A DNA stretch of 64,000 nucleotides, taken from Myxocyprinus asiaticus (taxonomy: Eukaryota; Chordata; Actinopteri; Cypriniformes; Catostomidae). Positions 1 through 10,857 of the stretch are shown here, piece by piece. The notes beneath the pieces are model-generated. The model ran no database searches and was not told the DNA's origin. It saw only the letters and a program-made list of their open reading frames with translations. The DNA lies in the NCBI RefSeq assembly GCF_019703515.2, contig NC_059372.1:11889492-11953491 (forward strand), read 5' to 3'. The number at the start of each line of letters is the position of its first letter. Positions within the stretch are counted from its first letter, which is position 1. A program made the position numbers and the translations under genes.

Positions 1-1124
1 CCCCTTACTTTACTGTACTCTTCTTTCCTCTCCCTTTTCCCTTTTTCTTTCCCTTTCCTTGCGTATCCTTCTCTCCTTTCCTTTTCATATTTTTTTCCAT
101 CTTTGCTTCTTTTTCTTCTCCTTTCCTTTTCTCTCCTTGTCTGTTTTCTACTCCTCTCCTCTCTCTTTCTTCTCACATTCATTAGTTTCTCTCTCAATTA
201 CTGTGGCATTGTCATTACGTTCTTCCTGACCTACTGCCCTACTTATGGCTTGAGAGAGTGAGGCAGAGTAGCATAGGGATGAGGAGAAGAAGGGGAGGTA
301 GGGACTGAGAGAGAGATGAAGATTGGGGGGAGGCAACATATTGTACCATAGATGCTATTTTTTGACTCAACAGCTGACTGACCTTCTTAGAGGAGGGGGG
401 TGGCAATGAAGATGAGAGTGAGGGGTAAAAGACTCTACACCAACACATTTTATGTTCATCCATATTTAACATATTTAACCAGAGGTTAGGCATACTGTTC
501 GCAAGTTGTCTTTTGTACGGCGGCTGTGCTATTGTGTTAGGTTATTTCTAAAACTACCATGTGCTTCATTATGAAAGGAACTGTTAAATACATATTCATA
601 GGATGTCTTTATGCTCTGGTTTATCAGTGATTCTCCATGATAAATGCAATGGCTTCTCAACTTTTCGTAGATTTTTGCATGCAGTCTGACGACTCTATTC
701 CGGGTTCCCACGGTCATGGATAACCTAGAAATATCAGGGAATTTTTAAATTGTGTTTTCCAGGCCTTGAAAATATTTCATGAGCTAGATATTGATATAAA
801 ATTTGCTCACAAGCCATAATGATGTTAAATTCGTCAGTTAATTATTGTTATAGGCTGTTCTTTTCACTGAATTAGTCAAAATGTTTGACAAATAGATTTA
901 AAATATTCATTTGCAAATCAGTCTGAATCAGAATATTATTTTCCCCCACCTGTGTGGCCTTGGTTATTTCAGCAGAAAAGGAAAGGTGTTTTAGAGACAG
1001 AGAAAGTCATTGCATTTTGATAAATACAAACTGCACTGATAAATCACAATAACACAAATTACATTTATTGAGAAAGTAATTAGGGTCAGTTGAAATTTCA
1101 TGTTGTTTCACTCTTAACCCCTAG
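1..1124 (+). other. Intron of nr1d4 with polypyrimidine tract
   Basis: No coding sequence for the zinc fingers is present here, so this is intron. Bases 1-183 are a nearly pure C/T tract. The last 20 bases before 1125 form a normal branch/acceptor region. Confidence 0.6.
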
Positions 1125-1699
1125 CTGTGCGCTTTGGCCGCATCCCTAAACGAGAGAAACAACGGTTGTTGGACGAGATGCAGAGCTACATGAACAGCCT
1201 CAACGAATCGTCCACCATGGCCGTGGAAACCTCCCCACAACGCGAAACTCCTCCCAGTCCCAGTGAGAGCCAATCCAAAGAGGCCATTGGTGTCTTATCC
1301 CGAGCCTACCAGGACATCTTCACAAACACACAGGACCACCTGAACAAGAGAGTGGGCAACATCAACACCAGCAATGGATCAAGCACTTTTCAAAACAGCA
1401 CTTCTCAGGACTCCACCTACCATCATGCTAACCCACTTGCGGGGTATCACTCAGCTTCCCACGAAAGCTTCTCGACTCCACCTCGCTGCCCAGTTTCTTC
1501 TAATGACAGCAAATGCCCAGTCTCATTGATGGACAACAATCGATACAGCTACGCTCCTTCGTTTAGCCAAAATCACTCCCATTCTAGTGTAAGCCCGTCC
1601 CCACAGGCCTCCCAGGCCAATCACAACAGCTACCCAGTTGGCGAGTCCCAAAGCCATACCTCGTGTCCGATGAAGTTGGCTGCTGGCTCCAAAGTGCTG
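1125..1699 (+). CDS. nr1d4: nr1d4 exon: DNA-binding extension and hinge
   Basis: The acceptor is CCCCTAG|CTGTGCGC; the first two bases complete an Ala codon begun in the previous exon. The donor is CTG|GTGAGG. It encodes the basic post-zinc-finger extension and the low-complexity Ser/Asn/His hinge, with Cys-Pro pairs (RCPVS, KCPVS, SCPMK). Confidence 0.88.
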
Positions 1700-4126
1700 G
1701 TGAGGAGTGTTTAAAGATATATGTCATAGTGTCGTTATATATATAGCAGTAATATTGCGTTTATGGGGCCTTGTCTGGAGTCCTTTAAACTAAAAGAAAT
1801 TTAAGATCATAATAAAGGAATAGATCAATAAATTACACTCTCATAGTGAGCATATGAAACCATTACAATGGGGTAATAAAAATCTCTCATTCTGTGTCTC
1901 TTCCAGGCCTGTCCATTGAACGCATGCCCCGTGTCGGCACCTGGCGTCTCGAGTCAGCAGGTGTGGGAAACATTCTCGCAGTGCTTCACCCCAGCTGTGC
2001 GTGAAGTTGTTGAGTTTGCGAAGGGCATTCCAGGCTTCCAGGAGCTCTGCCAGCATGATCAAGTCATGTTGCTTAAAGCAGGCACTTTCCAGGTACTGAT
2101 AACATGAGCCCCTTAACTCTCTTCTGACATTTTACACCCATTAATTATCGTTAAAGGAATAGTTCACTCGGAGATGAAAATTGTTTACTCACCCTCATGT
2201 TGTTGCAAACTTGGAGCCGGATTGACAAAACATTCTTAAAGGGATGTTCACCCAAAATGATAATTTTCTCATCATTTACTCACTTTTATGTCTCTTAAAC
2301 TCGTATGACTTTCTTTCTTCTGTGGAACACAAAGGATATATTAAGTCAATGGGGTCCAAAACTTTCATGCTCTAAAAAGGACATCAGCATAATCCATGAT
2401 TCAAGTGGTTTAATCCATGTCTTCTGAAGCGATACGAAGTTTGAACAAGTTTCTCTCATGAGCACATCAAGGAAACTGCAGGTGTCAAGCTTTATAGTGA
2501 AAAGGAGTTACATGTTGGTGTTTCTTACCCAAAACCGATCGGATCGCTTGAGCAGACATGGATTAAACCACTCGAGTCGTATGGATTACCTTTATGTTGA
2601 TGTCCTTTTTGGAGCTTGAAAGTGTTGGATCACATTGACTTGCATTTTATGAATATAAACATACATCTATGATAATATCTTTGTTTGTGGTCTGCAGAAG
2701 TCAAACTAAAAATACATAGAACAGACTTTAAAAAAATTTTCCTATCTTTTTTTTCTTAAACTGTCAACATTTATAGCTAGATATATTCTTATGAACTTAA
2801 ATGTCCTTAATTTTTCTTCTTATGAAGATTTTCTTGAATCTGGCCTCTGAATTATTTTTTTCTTCTTCTGTAGAACACAAAACAAAATGTTTCAGCAGAA
2901 AGTCCGAGCTGTTTGTTTTTATTTTATACAGCAAAAGTGGATTGTGACTACTGCTGTCACGCTCCAAAAGGACGAAGTCCCATAAAATAAGTCTTACAGG
3001 ACTCTTGCGCTATATTCCAAGTATTCTAAAACAATACAATAGCCATACATGCAAAGACCAAAATTTAAGCTATTATTCACTGAAAATCACCTCCATCGGT
3101 TTAAATAATGATTTATCATGATTTGATTTGTTCTTTACAAAAGCCTATCATATGGCTTTAGAACACAAAGAATATAGTGCTCAAATCATATGGACCGCTT
3201 TTATCATATTTTTTCTGTCCTTTTTGGAGCTTCATATCCAAAGTTGACACCTACTTTAGTTGCATCAAAAAAAAGAGAAGCTTTGACTTTGTTTACGTAA
3301 TGTCGTCTTCTGTGTTTCGTGGAAAAAAGAAAATCACAAGTTTTTGCGATATAGTAAAAAGGAACATCTCAGCTTTCTAACAATATCATTATTATGTTTC
3401 TACTCCAAAACATTTGTTAGATATAATTGCTTAAATGTTGGCTGATATAATAATTTTAAATAAAACTCAAAATGTGACTAAAATGATGGAGCGGGTCACA
3501 AATGGCAAATTTAGATTTTTGGGTGAACTTTTCCTTTAAACCATCACATTTTAAACACATTTAGTTTTCCTTCATCTGATTCAGGTATCCTGTTTTTGTT
3601 TTCAGGTGCTTATGGTGAGGTTTTGCTCACTATTAAACCCAAAAGAAAGAACAGTGACTTTCCTAAATGGGCAGACATATCCGCTGGCAACCCTTAGGGG
3701 ACTGGGCATGGGCTCGTTGCTGGATACCATGTTTGAGTTCAGTTCAAAGCTTTGCTCTCTGGGCCTGGAGTCAGATGAGATGGCACTTTTTATGGCTGTG
3801 GTGCTGGTTTCTGCAGGTAAGAACACAAGGAGAAAAAACAGTGTTAATATTGGCAAAGTTTTGATGTTAAACTGTTTTTTTCTGTTGCTGTTTTGATAAG
3901 ATGTTAAATTGTCATTCATTTATCAACAGATTGCGCTGGCATTTCGGATACAGTGGCTGTTGAACAGTTACAGGAGGGCCTCATCCAGGCGTTGCGCACC
4001 TTAGTGACCCGTCGTCACCCAGACGACAGCTCCCTCTTTCCCAAATTGCTCCTGTGCCTGCCAGACCTGCGCACTCTCAACAACCTTCACTCCGACAAGC
4101 TGCTGGCCTTCCGTATCGACCCCTGA
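1125..4126 (+). CDS. nr1d4: Rev-erb family nuclear receptor (NR1D), 5'-partial, 4 exons
   Basis: Exons 1125-1699, 1907-2092, 3606-3816 and 3930-4126 join in frame to 388 residues plus stop; all junctions are AG/GT and phases agree. The product opens with VRFGRIPKREKQR, the extension just after the NR1D zinc fingers, so the DNA-binding exons lie upstream of the window. A Ser/Asn/Pro-rich hinge with several Cys-Pro pairs follows, then a ligand-binding domain (WETFSQCFTPAVREVVEFAK, KAGTFQVLMVRF, AVVLVSAD). It ends RIDP without an activation helix 12, as Rev-erbs do. The Cys of ACPLN and the His of NNLHSDKLL align with the two haem ligands of human NR1D2, so a haem-regulated repressor acting on RORE sites is expected. 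Adjacency to mfsd5 (human 12q13, near RARG) favours nr1d4, the Rev-erb paralog I believe is absent from mammals; nr1d2 or nr1d1 co-orthology is not excluded. Confidence 0.88.
1907..2092 (+). CDS. nr1d4: nr1d4 exon: start of ligand-binding domain
   Basis: Acceptor CTTCCAG|GCCTGT, donor TTCCAG|GTACTG, 62 whole codons. It contains the predicted haem-ligand Cys in ACPLN and the helix 3 signature FTPAVREVVEFAK. Confidence 0.9.
2236..3540. repeat. Non-autonomous TIR repeat (TTAAAGGGAT...GTTCACCC family)
   Basis: The left end reads TTAAAGGGATGTTCACCC and the right end is the inverted form (GGGTGAAC then CCTTTAA). This family is frequent in cyprinid genomes; about seven copies or pieces occur in this window. 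This copy fills most of an nr1d4 intron. A shorter fragment of the same family starts near 2152. No transposase is visible. Confidence 0.7.
3606..3816 (+). CDS. nr1d4: nr1d4 exon: middle of ligand-binding domain
   Basis: Acceptor TTTTCAG|GTGCTT, donor TCTGCAG|GTAAGA. It encodes VLMVRFCSLLNPKERTVTFL through ALFMAVVLVSA, closely following the NR1D pattern. Confidence 0.9.
3930..4126 (+). CDS. nr1d4: nr1d4 last coding exon
   Basis: Acceptor TCAACAG|ATTGCG; the split Asp codon is completed here. It encodes the final helices (LIQALRTLV, FPKLLLCLPDLRTLNNLHS) and stops after RIDP. The His of NNLHS is the second predicted haem ligand. No track ORF covers this exon; it was found by following the receptor alignment. 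Confidence 0.92.
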
Positions 4127-4760
4127 GCTATCCTGATTAGACACTGCAGCTGCCACTCAACCAAAAGCCATCGACCGGCCAATCAGAGAACACCTTCCCT
4201 GATTAAGGATGCACAATGCTCATTTAGATGGAGACGCGTTGAGCACATTCCCATAGGAGCTATTGATTATGTTATGCGTTAATAAAAAGGAGCGCAATGA
4301 ACAGATGGCTGTTTTGACATTCTGAAAACAAGACTAAATCTCCATTTAAGCTTTTTCTGATCGCATTCATACATACACTGCCCATTCACCCTCTGCCCTT
4401 CTGTGCAACTGGCCTCAAGAGCATTGTTTATATTTATATCATATCATAAATAAGCTCACAGCAGAACTTTTAAAGACCAAAAACGGGTCATTCCTCAATA
4501 CTACCTGCAAACCCTGTAGTCTGCAATTCAAGTGCACAAGAGTCTTTAGTCAGCAAGTACGCAATGTATAAAGTAAAAGGACAATTTTAGGGACCATTTT
4601 TAAGCCAGTTGTGTGAGTGAGTGTGCCTGTGTGTTTGAGAAAGGGATGGAAATACCATGTAAATAAGCCATAAATATAACTTGTACATCAGTTTCAAACA
4701 TTAAACAATACATGTATCACCTGTGTTAGTATGTAACATATAATTGCACAAAATTAATGT
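4127..4760 (+). other. nr1d4: nr1d4 3' UTR (approximate extent)
   Basis: Non-coding sequence after the stop has a canonical AATAAA at 4281-4286 and an ATTAAA at 4700-4705. Either could end the transcript. From about 4760 to 5617 I see only AT-rich sequence without a recognisable gene. Confidence 0.5.
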
Positions 4761-5774
4761 ATCTTCAAGAACATGACCTCTAGTTACCATTTAAGTTTTT
4801 TGAAAATGTTGAAAGAAACTGATTTTAAAATGCCATTTCATTTTTGAAATCTGGACAATACAAGTGTCATATTTGTTCATTTGCATTTTTTTTTAATACA
4901 TTATGTCAAGTATAATACTGAATTCAGTATGTCAAGTATATTACCACCTCTTTTAATATCTGAATCTAGGGATACAAAACCAGCAGACATTCTCTCCTAC
5001 GCATGTTTTGTAGGGTTTTTTCCCCCCTGCTGTTTTCTTACTGTAATTGTTGCACAATTGCAGTTTTGTCTGATTTAACTGCCCAGTTGCATCAGTAAAT
5101 ACTCAGATCAGAGAAAGAGGGATATGCAGTTGTGTGTTTGGCTTGAGATGGGGCATTTGGTGCCTTGTAAAGGAAAGGACTGTTCATTTGTGTATTTTGG
5201 GAAAGAGCCCCTGATCTTCTGGCACCAGCATAATCCCTTCACGGAGATCACAGAGCATGTGAAGAAAACATTTTGACTACCGTCTTCATGTGGTTTATTT
5301 GAGTGGTTGAGTTGATTGTTATTATGGTTGTTAAAATAGTGTAATTCAATCATATGGGGATGTATATTTTGTAAATTCTTTTCTGCTGTAGAACCAATAT
5401 AAAAATGATTATATATTATGTTGTGTTCTGTGTTTTTGCCCTCTGCAAATTAATGCATTTGTTTTATTGCATAAAACTCCATTTTAAAAGGTAAAATGGA
5501 GACACACTCATTTGCCAAGCTTGTGCTAAAAGATTATGAAAATGGCATCATCTGTCAATAGGAAAACAAATGATTGAGCTTTAAATTATTCCTTTCATGT
5601 ACAGCTGATTTATTTACAGGAATATTCCAGGTTCAATACACGTTAAGCTCAATTGTGGCATAATGTTGATTACCACAAATGTATTTTGACTTCCTTTAAT
5701 TTTTAAAAGTGCATGCATGTTAACATGATTTAAGTGTGATAAAATCGCTTACTAACCTTTTCTGTATAAATGTA

Positions 5775-7008
5775 CACTGGTGGCCAAAAGTTTGGAATAA
5801 TGTACAGATTTTGCTCTTATGGAAAGAAATTGGTACTTTTATTCACCAAAGTGGCATTCAACTGATCACAATGTATAGTCAGGACATTAATAACGTGAAA
5901 AATTACCATTACAATTTGAAAAACATGTTCAGAACTTCTTAAACTACTTCAAAGTGTTCTCATCAAAAAATCCTCCACGTGCAGCAATGACAGCTTTGCA
6001 GATCCTTGTCATTCTAGCTGTCAGTTTGTCCAGATACTCAGGTGACATTTCACCCCACACTTCCTGTAGCACTTGCCATAGATGTGGCTGTCTTGTCGGG
6101 CACTTCTCACGCACCTTACAGTCTAGCTGATCCCACAAAAGCTCAATGGGGTTAAGATCCATAAGACTCTTTTCCAATTATCTGTTATCCAATGTCTGTT
6201 TCTTTGCCCACTCTAACATTTTCTTTTTGTTTTTCTGTTTCAAAAGTGGCTTTTTCTTTGCAATTCTTCCCATAAGGTCTGCACCCCTGAGTCTTCTCTT
6301 TACTGTTGTACATGAAACTGGTGTTGAGCAGGTAGAATTCAATGAAGCTGTCAGCTGAGGACATGTGAGGTGTCTTTCTCAAACTAGAGACTCTGATGTA
6401 CTTATCCTCTTGTTTAGTTGTACATCTGGCCTTCCACATCTCTTTCTGTCCATGTTAGAGCCAGTTGTCCTTTGTCTTTGAAGACTGTAGTGTACACCTT
6501 TGTATGAAATCTTTATTTATTTTTTTGGGAAATTTCAAGCATTGTATAGCCTTCACTCCTCAAAACAATGATTGAAACTGATGAGTTTCTAGAGAAAGCT
6601 GTTTCTTTTTTGCCATTTTTAAACTAATATTGACCTTAAGACATGCCAGTCTATTGCATACTGTAGTAACTCAAAAACAAACACAAAGACAATTTTAAGC
6701 TTCGTTTAATGAACCAAATAGCTTTCAGATGTGTTTGATATAATGGCAAGTGATTTTCTAGTACCAAATTAGCAATTTAGCATGATTACTCAAGGATAAG
6801 GTGTTGGAGTGATGGCTGCTGGAAATGGGGCCTGTCTAGATTTGATCAAAAATGACTTTTTTCAAATAGTGATGGTGCAGTTTTTTACTTCAGTAATGTC
6901 CTGACTATACTTTGTGATCAGCTGAATGCCACTTTGGTGAATTAAAGTACCAATTTCCTTCCAAAACAGCAAAATCTGTACATTATTTCAAACTTTTGGC
7001 CGTCAGTG
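5775..7008 (-). mobile_element. Defective Tc1/mariner element
   Basis: TIRs begin CACTGGTGGCCAAAAGTTTG (5775) and the inverted equivalent ends at 7008; both sides are flanked by TA. Minus-strand fragments at 5944-6177 (DLNPIELLWDQLDCKVREK) match the C-terminal part of Tc1 transposases, including the last acidic residue region. A further fragment lies at 6185-6439. At 1.23 kb, with frames broken and the middle missing, it cannot make a functional transposase. Confidence 0.85.
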
Positions 7009-7229
7009 TATATTTAATTTTACAACTTTGTTGCCGTGACACAACCCTGTAAACCCTAAAACCATAAAACGATGATTGCAAACTTTACATCTTAAATAAC
7101 ACATGAGTTTACAGAAGAATTAATGTAAGTGCTATTATAAAATTATAAACTTGACATTTCTGCCTTTAAACCCTCCAAAAATTGGCCCCATTCACTTCCA
7201 TTGTTAGTGGCTCAGTGTAACCTCGAGTT

Positions 7230-7233
<4 letters not shown>

Positions 7234-7266
<33 letters not shown>
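7234..7266. repeat. Poly-T run (33 T)
   Basis: Uninterrupted run of 33 T inside the palindromic-end repeat; the related copy at 22320-22345 has an interrupted T-run at the same place. Confidence 0.9.
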
Positions 7267-7270
<4 letters not shown>

Positions 7271-7398
7271 AAAGGAGGGACCAGTAGAATTTGTTGCTGT
7301 TGTTGTTGTTTTGTTTTGTCTTTTGCTGCAGTATTCAACATTATGCCATAAATGCTGTCGATTGAGCTTAACTTGTATTGAACCCAGAATATTCCTTT

Positions 7399-8250
7399 AA
7401 AGCACATATCGGAACACTAATGTAGGTTTTATGCATTATAAAGATTAAGTAGAGAAGCCAAACCAAAGGCTTTCGTGCTTTTATTTAGCAGACTTTATGT
7501 CAAAAGTTTTCAGAGTGTTGTACAAATAATTGTAACTGGCCTGAAACTGTCAGTCACGTTTTGGTTGACAAACAGACTCAGTTTTAATTTAGAACACTGA
7601 AAAAGCATGATACACTTCATTCTTTATTTAGAATTAATTAGTACGAACTCATGAATAAATGTATCAGATAGATTCATTGAAAATGTATCTCCTTATGGTA
7701 TAAAATAATTTACAGAAGCTACATCATTATCGTGATAGCAGTGTTGTGCATTAGTTTACCACGGAGGTATCGTCTATTAAGTTATTAAAGCTTGTGCATT
7801 GCATAGAAAAGGGTGTTACAGTGACATCCAGTGGCCATACTTGCGGTAGCACAGTTTGCTCATGAATATTAATTGTGTCATGCCGACGTTATGTTTATTT
7901 ATGTATTTATTTATTACCTTTATTTTTATAGCAAATGCTCAAAGCTCGTTATAAATGATAATACCTAATAATCCATCGTCGCTTGATAAACTTCGTGGAC
8001 TATCCAGGGCGCAGATTGCTGAAACGTGGGATGGCAGGGAAAGCTCATTTATATTCATGAGCAAAGCGGTTAGGGTTGGGTTATAGTTTCTCAGACCAAT
8101 CAGGTAGCACTTATCTCATGAATATTATAGATTCCTTATGAATATAAATGACTCTTGGTCTGTTTGCAGCCAATCAGTAGCCTTGCTAGGTGAACGTTGT
8201 GATACGTCTTTAACATTCATAAGCCAACCACAAGCGTCCCTCATTTGCGT
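7399..8250. other. Intergenic sequence, nothing recognised
   Basis: AT-rich spacer between the repeat cluster and mfsd5. I see no gene or clear transposon in it. Confidence 0.5.
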
Positions 8251-9174
8251 CATTACGTTTTAATAACCCGGAAACGCATCCGGATATGGTAGAATAGATA
8301 AGTGAGTTTTGTTGGCAGATCTGCTGTAAAATATTTCGAAATCATCAAATGAAAAATGTATATAGTCCCCCAAACCATCTGAGACAATGCTAAACATAAA
8401 GGAGGTAAGTGTTTTGAATGTTTGAAACTTATTCAACAGCCTGTAAAATAAGTCAAGTTCAATAAGATGCCATTTATCGATTCATATGTTTTTAACTCAA
8501 AATAAAATGCTTACAAATTCCATGTTTTTCGTGTTATCTACTATGGGGCTGTGTCTGTTTATATTAATGGATCTGTAGTGATCGTGTGACACGGAAGTCA
8601 AGTTGTAACTGCCAGGATTGTTCCTCCATAGGCTTTATCCAGCTGCATGGTAGTTCTTCAAAGTCTCATTATGGACACTGTGACTTTTGGTAAGACATTT
8701 GTATTTTTATTAGTTGTATTATTATTGAGCTCTTTTACACAATTCTCCCATTACAAAACAGTGCTGTGGTGGTAGCACCATGTTACAGTTAATGCTAATA
8801 CCATGATTCTTTGATAACACCATACTGAATTATTACCATATTTGTATGCCAAGATATTTACATGTTACTCCAAAGTACTTTAAAGAATACTATGGCACTA
8901 CAATGGTACATATCCAAAAAAACAAAACAAAAAACACATGGGATTACCATGATAACCTATCCAAAAAACCTGATACTTTTTTAGTATTTTCTTTAAATAG
9001 TGTCATATCTTCTACTATTTTTGTTTATTGTTGTTTTTCTGATTTGACTCCACAGCAGAAACATACATTTATTAATTGGAGCAAGAGCTATCTGAGGGAG
9101 ATGGTCCACTACTGAGGTTTATTTAGAAGATCTCCTATCGCGTATGTGCGCTTGAAGACAGATTGTGGTCCATC
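8251..9174 (+). promoter_or_regulatory. mfsd5: mfsd5 promoter and 5' UTR region (putative)
   Basis: A plausible non-coding first exon ends at 8404 with a perfect donor (GGAG|GTAAGT). A second possible small exon lies at 8641-8689 (before GTAAGA). An acceptor near 9055 (CCACAG|CAGAAA) would join to the coding exon. This is read from splice motifs only. Confidence 0.35.
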
Positions 9175-10620
9175 ATGTTTGTGACAGCATATCTGGCATT
9201 TGCAGTCTTGGTTGGATTATGCGTGGCTTTAGAGATCACTGCTCGCCGTCTCACCTCACCCCAGGCCACACAGACCGCTGTTGCTAATCCGGCATTCCGA
9301 CGTTTCCAGAACCTTTTTCTGAAGGCCTATCTCCTGGCCCTCTGGGCTGACTGGCTGCAGGGACCTTACCTTTATAAACTCTATCGACATTACAATTTCC
9401 TGGAGTCTCAGATTGCCATCCTATATGTATGTGGTCTCGCCTCTTGTGTGCTGTTTGCTCCAGTGGCCGGCTGGCTACCGCAGTTTCTGGGCCAAAGACG
9501 GACGTGTCTCCTGTTCTGTCTGGCCTATTCCATCTGCTGTGTTACCAAGCTGTCCCAGGACTATTTTATGCTCATGCTAGGACGTGTCCTAGGAGGCCTC
9601 TCCACTTCCCTGCTGACCACCACGTTTGAGGCCTGGTATGTGCATAGTCACATAGATGTCCATGACTTTCCCAAAGAATGGATTCCTGTTACCTTTACCA
9701 AAGTTGCCAACTGGAATCACGGACTGGCGGTAGCCGCCGGGCTCGTGGCGAACCTGTTTGCAGAATGGCTGGGGCTGGGACCAGTTGCTCCATTCCTACT
9801 GGCGATCCCGAGCCTTGCTGCCTGCGGCTGGTTTGTGCTGTCTGAATGGGGTCAAGAGGACAGACTAGAGGGTGCGCACGGAGACAGGAACGGCCCCCTT
9901 TTGAACCCTCAAAATGCCCCAAAGTTGCAAATATCAGCACAGGCCCGTTTCTGGCGTGGCTGTCTGGAGGGGTTGCGCTGCTTACTGTCGGACCGTCGTG
10001 TTATGCTGTTGGGTGGCGTGCAAGCACTCTTCGAAAGTGTCCTCTACATTTTTGTGTTTCTTTGGACCCCTGTGCTGGACCCCCACGGCCCTCCTTTGGG
10101 AATCATTTTCTCTAGTTTGATGGCTGCCAGCATGGCCGGCTCCACACTTTTCCGGCTAGCCACATCAGCACCTTATCGACTCCAGCCAGGTCACCTGCTC
10201 TGCTTGGCTGTGCTACTAGCTTTCTTTTCCTTCTTCATGCTGATGTTTTCCACCGTGCCTGGCCAACCCAGGCCAAAGGAGTCTCTGCTTGCCTTTCTTC
10301 TGCTTGAACTAGCCTGCGGACTTTATTTCCCTGCGGTGAGTTTTCTACAGGGGCGTGTGATCCCCATGGAGCGCCGAGCCGTGGTGCTGGCGTGGTTCCG
10401 TTTGCCTCTCCATCTCCTGGCTTGCCTGGGGCTGCTGGCTCTTCATGGGGAGGTTTCTGGGGCAGGTGCGGGTGAGGCTGGAAGTGGCACCAGACATATG
10501 TTTGCTGGCTGTGCTGGGATGATGCTGGCTGCTCTGCTTGCTGTGGTCAGTCTTTTCACTGTGGGCAGGAATGATGCAGATTTGAGACTAGAGGGGACCA
10601 AATTGGAAGGAGAAATCTGA
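9175..10620 (+). CDS. mfsd5: Major facilitator superfamily domain-containing protein 5
   Basis: An uninterrupted 481-codon coding exon, like the single coding exon of vertebrate MFSD5. I chose the ATG at 9175 because MFVTAYLAFAVLVGL aligns with the start of human MFSD5; the reading frame extends slightly upstream only through non-ATG codons. About 12 hydrophobic segments are visible. Family hallmarks include ADWLQGPYLYKLYRHY (near residue 60), QIAILYVCGLAS, LGRVLGGLSTSLL, EAWYVHSH, ALFESVLYIFVFLWTPVLDP and LLLELACGLYFPAVSFLQ. The human protein is a plasma-membrane MFS member linked to molybdate uptake; substrate here is inferred. A hydrophilic central loop (about 220-265) separates the two six-helix halves. 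No frame damage is visible. The polyadenylation signal is at 10758. Confidence 0.96.
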   Translation: MFVTAYLAFAVLVGLCVALEITARRLTSPQATQTAVANPAFRRFQNLFLKAYLLALWADWLQGPYLYKLYRHYNFLESQIAILYVCGLASCVLFAPVAGWLPQFLGQRRTCLLFCLAYSICCVTKLSQDYFMLMLGRVLGGLSTSLLTTTFEAWYVHSHIDVHDFPKEWIPVTFTKVANWNHGLAVAAGLVANLFAEWLGLGPVAPFLLAIPSLAACGWFVLSEWGQEDRLEGAHGDRNGPLLNPQNAPKLQISAQARFWRGCLEGLRCLLSDRRVMLLGGVQALFESVLYIFVFLWTPVLDPHGPPLGIIFSSLMAASMAGSTLFRLATSAPYRLQPGHLLCLAVLLAFFSFFMLMFSTVPGQPRPKESLLAFLLLELACGLYFPAVSFLQGRVIPMERRAVVLAWFRLPLHLLACLGLLALHGEVSGAGAGEAGSGTRHMFAGCAGMMLAALLAVVSLFTVGRNDADLRLEGTKLEGEI

Positions 10621-10757
10621 GTATAGTAGAGATGGACACTGGATTACAAAATGAAGATAAATGTATATCGATTGTATATCATTTGTATCTATAGGTAGAA
10701 CAGATCAGAAAGTATATGGTTTAATTGCTTCCTTCTTATTTCCCTGTTAATAGAACC

Positions 10758-10763
10758 AATAAA
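10758..10763 (+). terminator. Polyadenylation signal AATAAA of mfsd5
   Basis: Canonical AATAAA 138 bp after the mfsd5 stop codon. Confidence 0.7.
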
Positions 10764-10857
10764 CTCCTTAAATGTTGTTTAATGTTTTTACTTTGAGCGG
10801 CCAAAAATGCAAGGACATATGTATGAGTAACAGTTTTTAGACAATGCTAAAGGGATA

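Larger units (their letters stand above)
5618..7398. repeat. Palindromic-end repeat interrupted by a Tc1 element
   Basis: The left edge (AGGAATATTCCAGGTTCAAT, then ACGTTAAGCTCAAT) is mirrored at 7360-7397 (ATTGAGCTTAACTTGTATTG, AACCCAGAATATTCCTTT). A relative near 22190-22455 has the same right half, including the poly-T stretch. The Tc1 copy at 5775-7008 lies inside it. Confidence 0.65.

Noticed and set aside
1070..1091. RORE-like word AATTAGGGTCA just before an nr1d4 exon
   Set aside because: It departs from the consensus at the T position, and a site 45 bp from an acceptor in a downstream intron is not where autoregulatory elements are known.
8735..8960. Possible upstream small gene before mfsd5 (89-codon frame at 8846)
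   Set aside because: Low-complexity ACCATG/TACTTT words shared with a worn repeat near 51165; no homology and no in-frame link to mfsd5.
9695..10120. Several 68-89 codon frames within mfsd5
   Set aside because: Alternative-frame shadows of the 481-codon mfsd5 coding exon.
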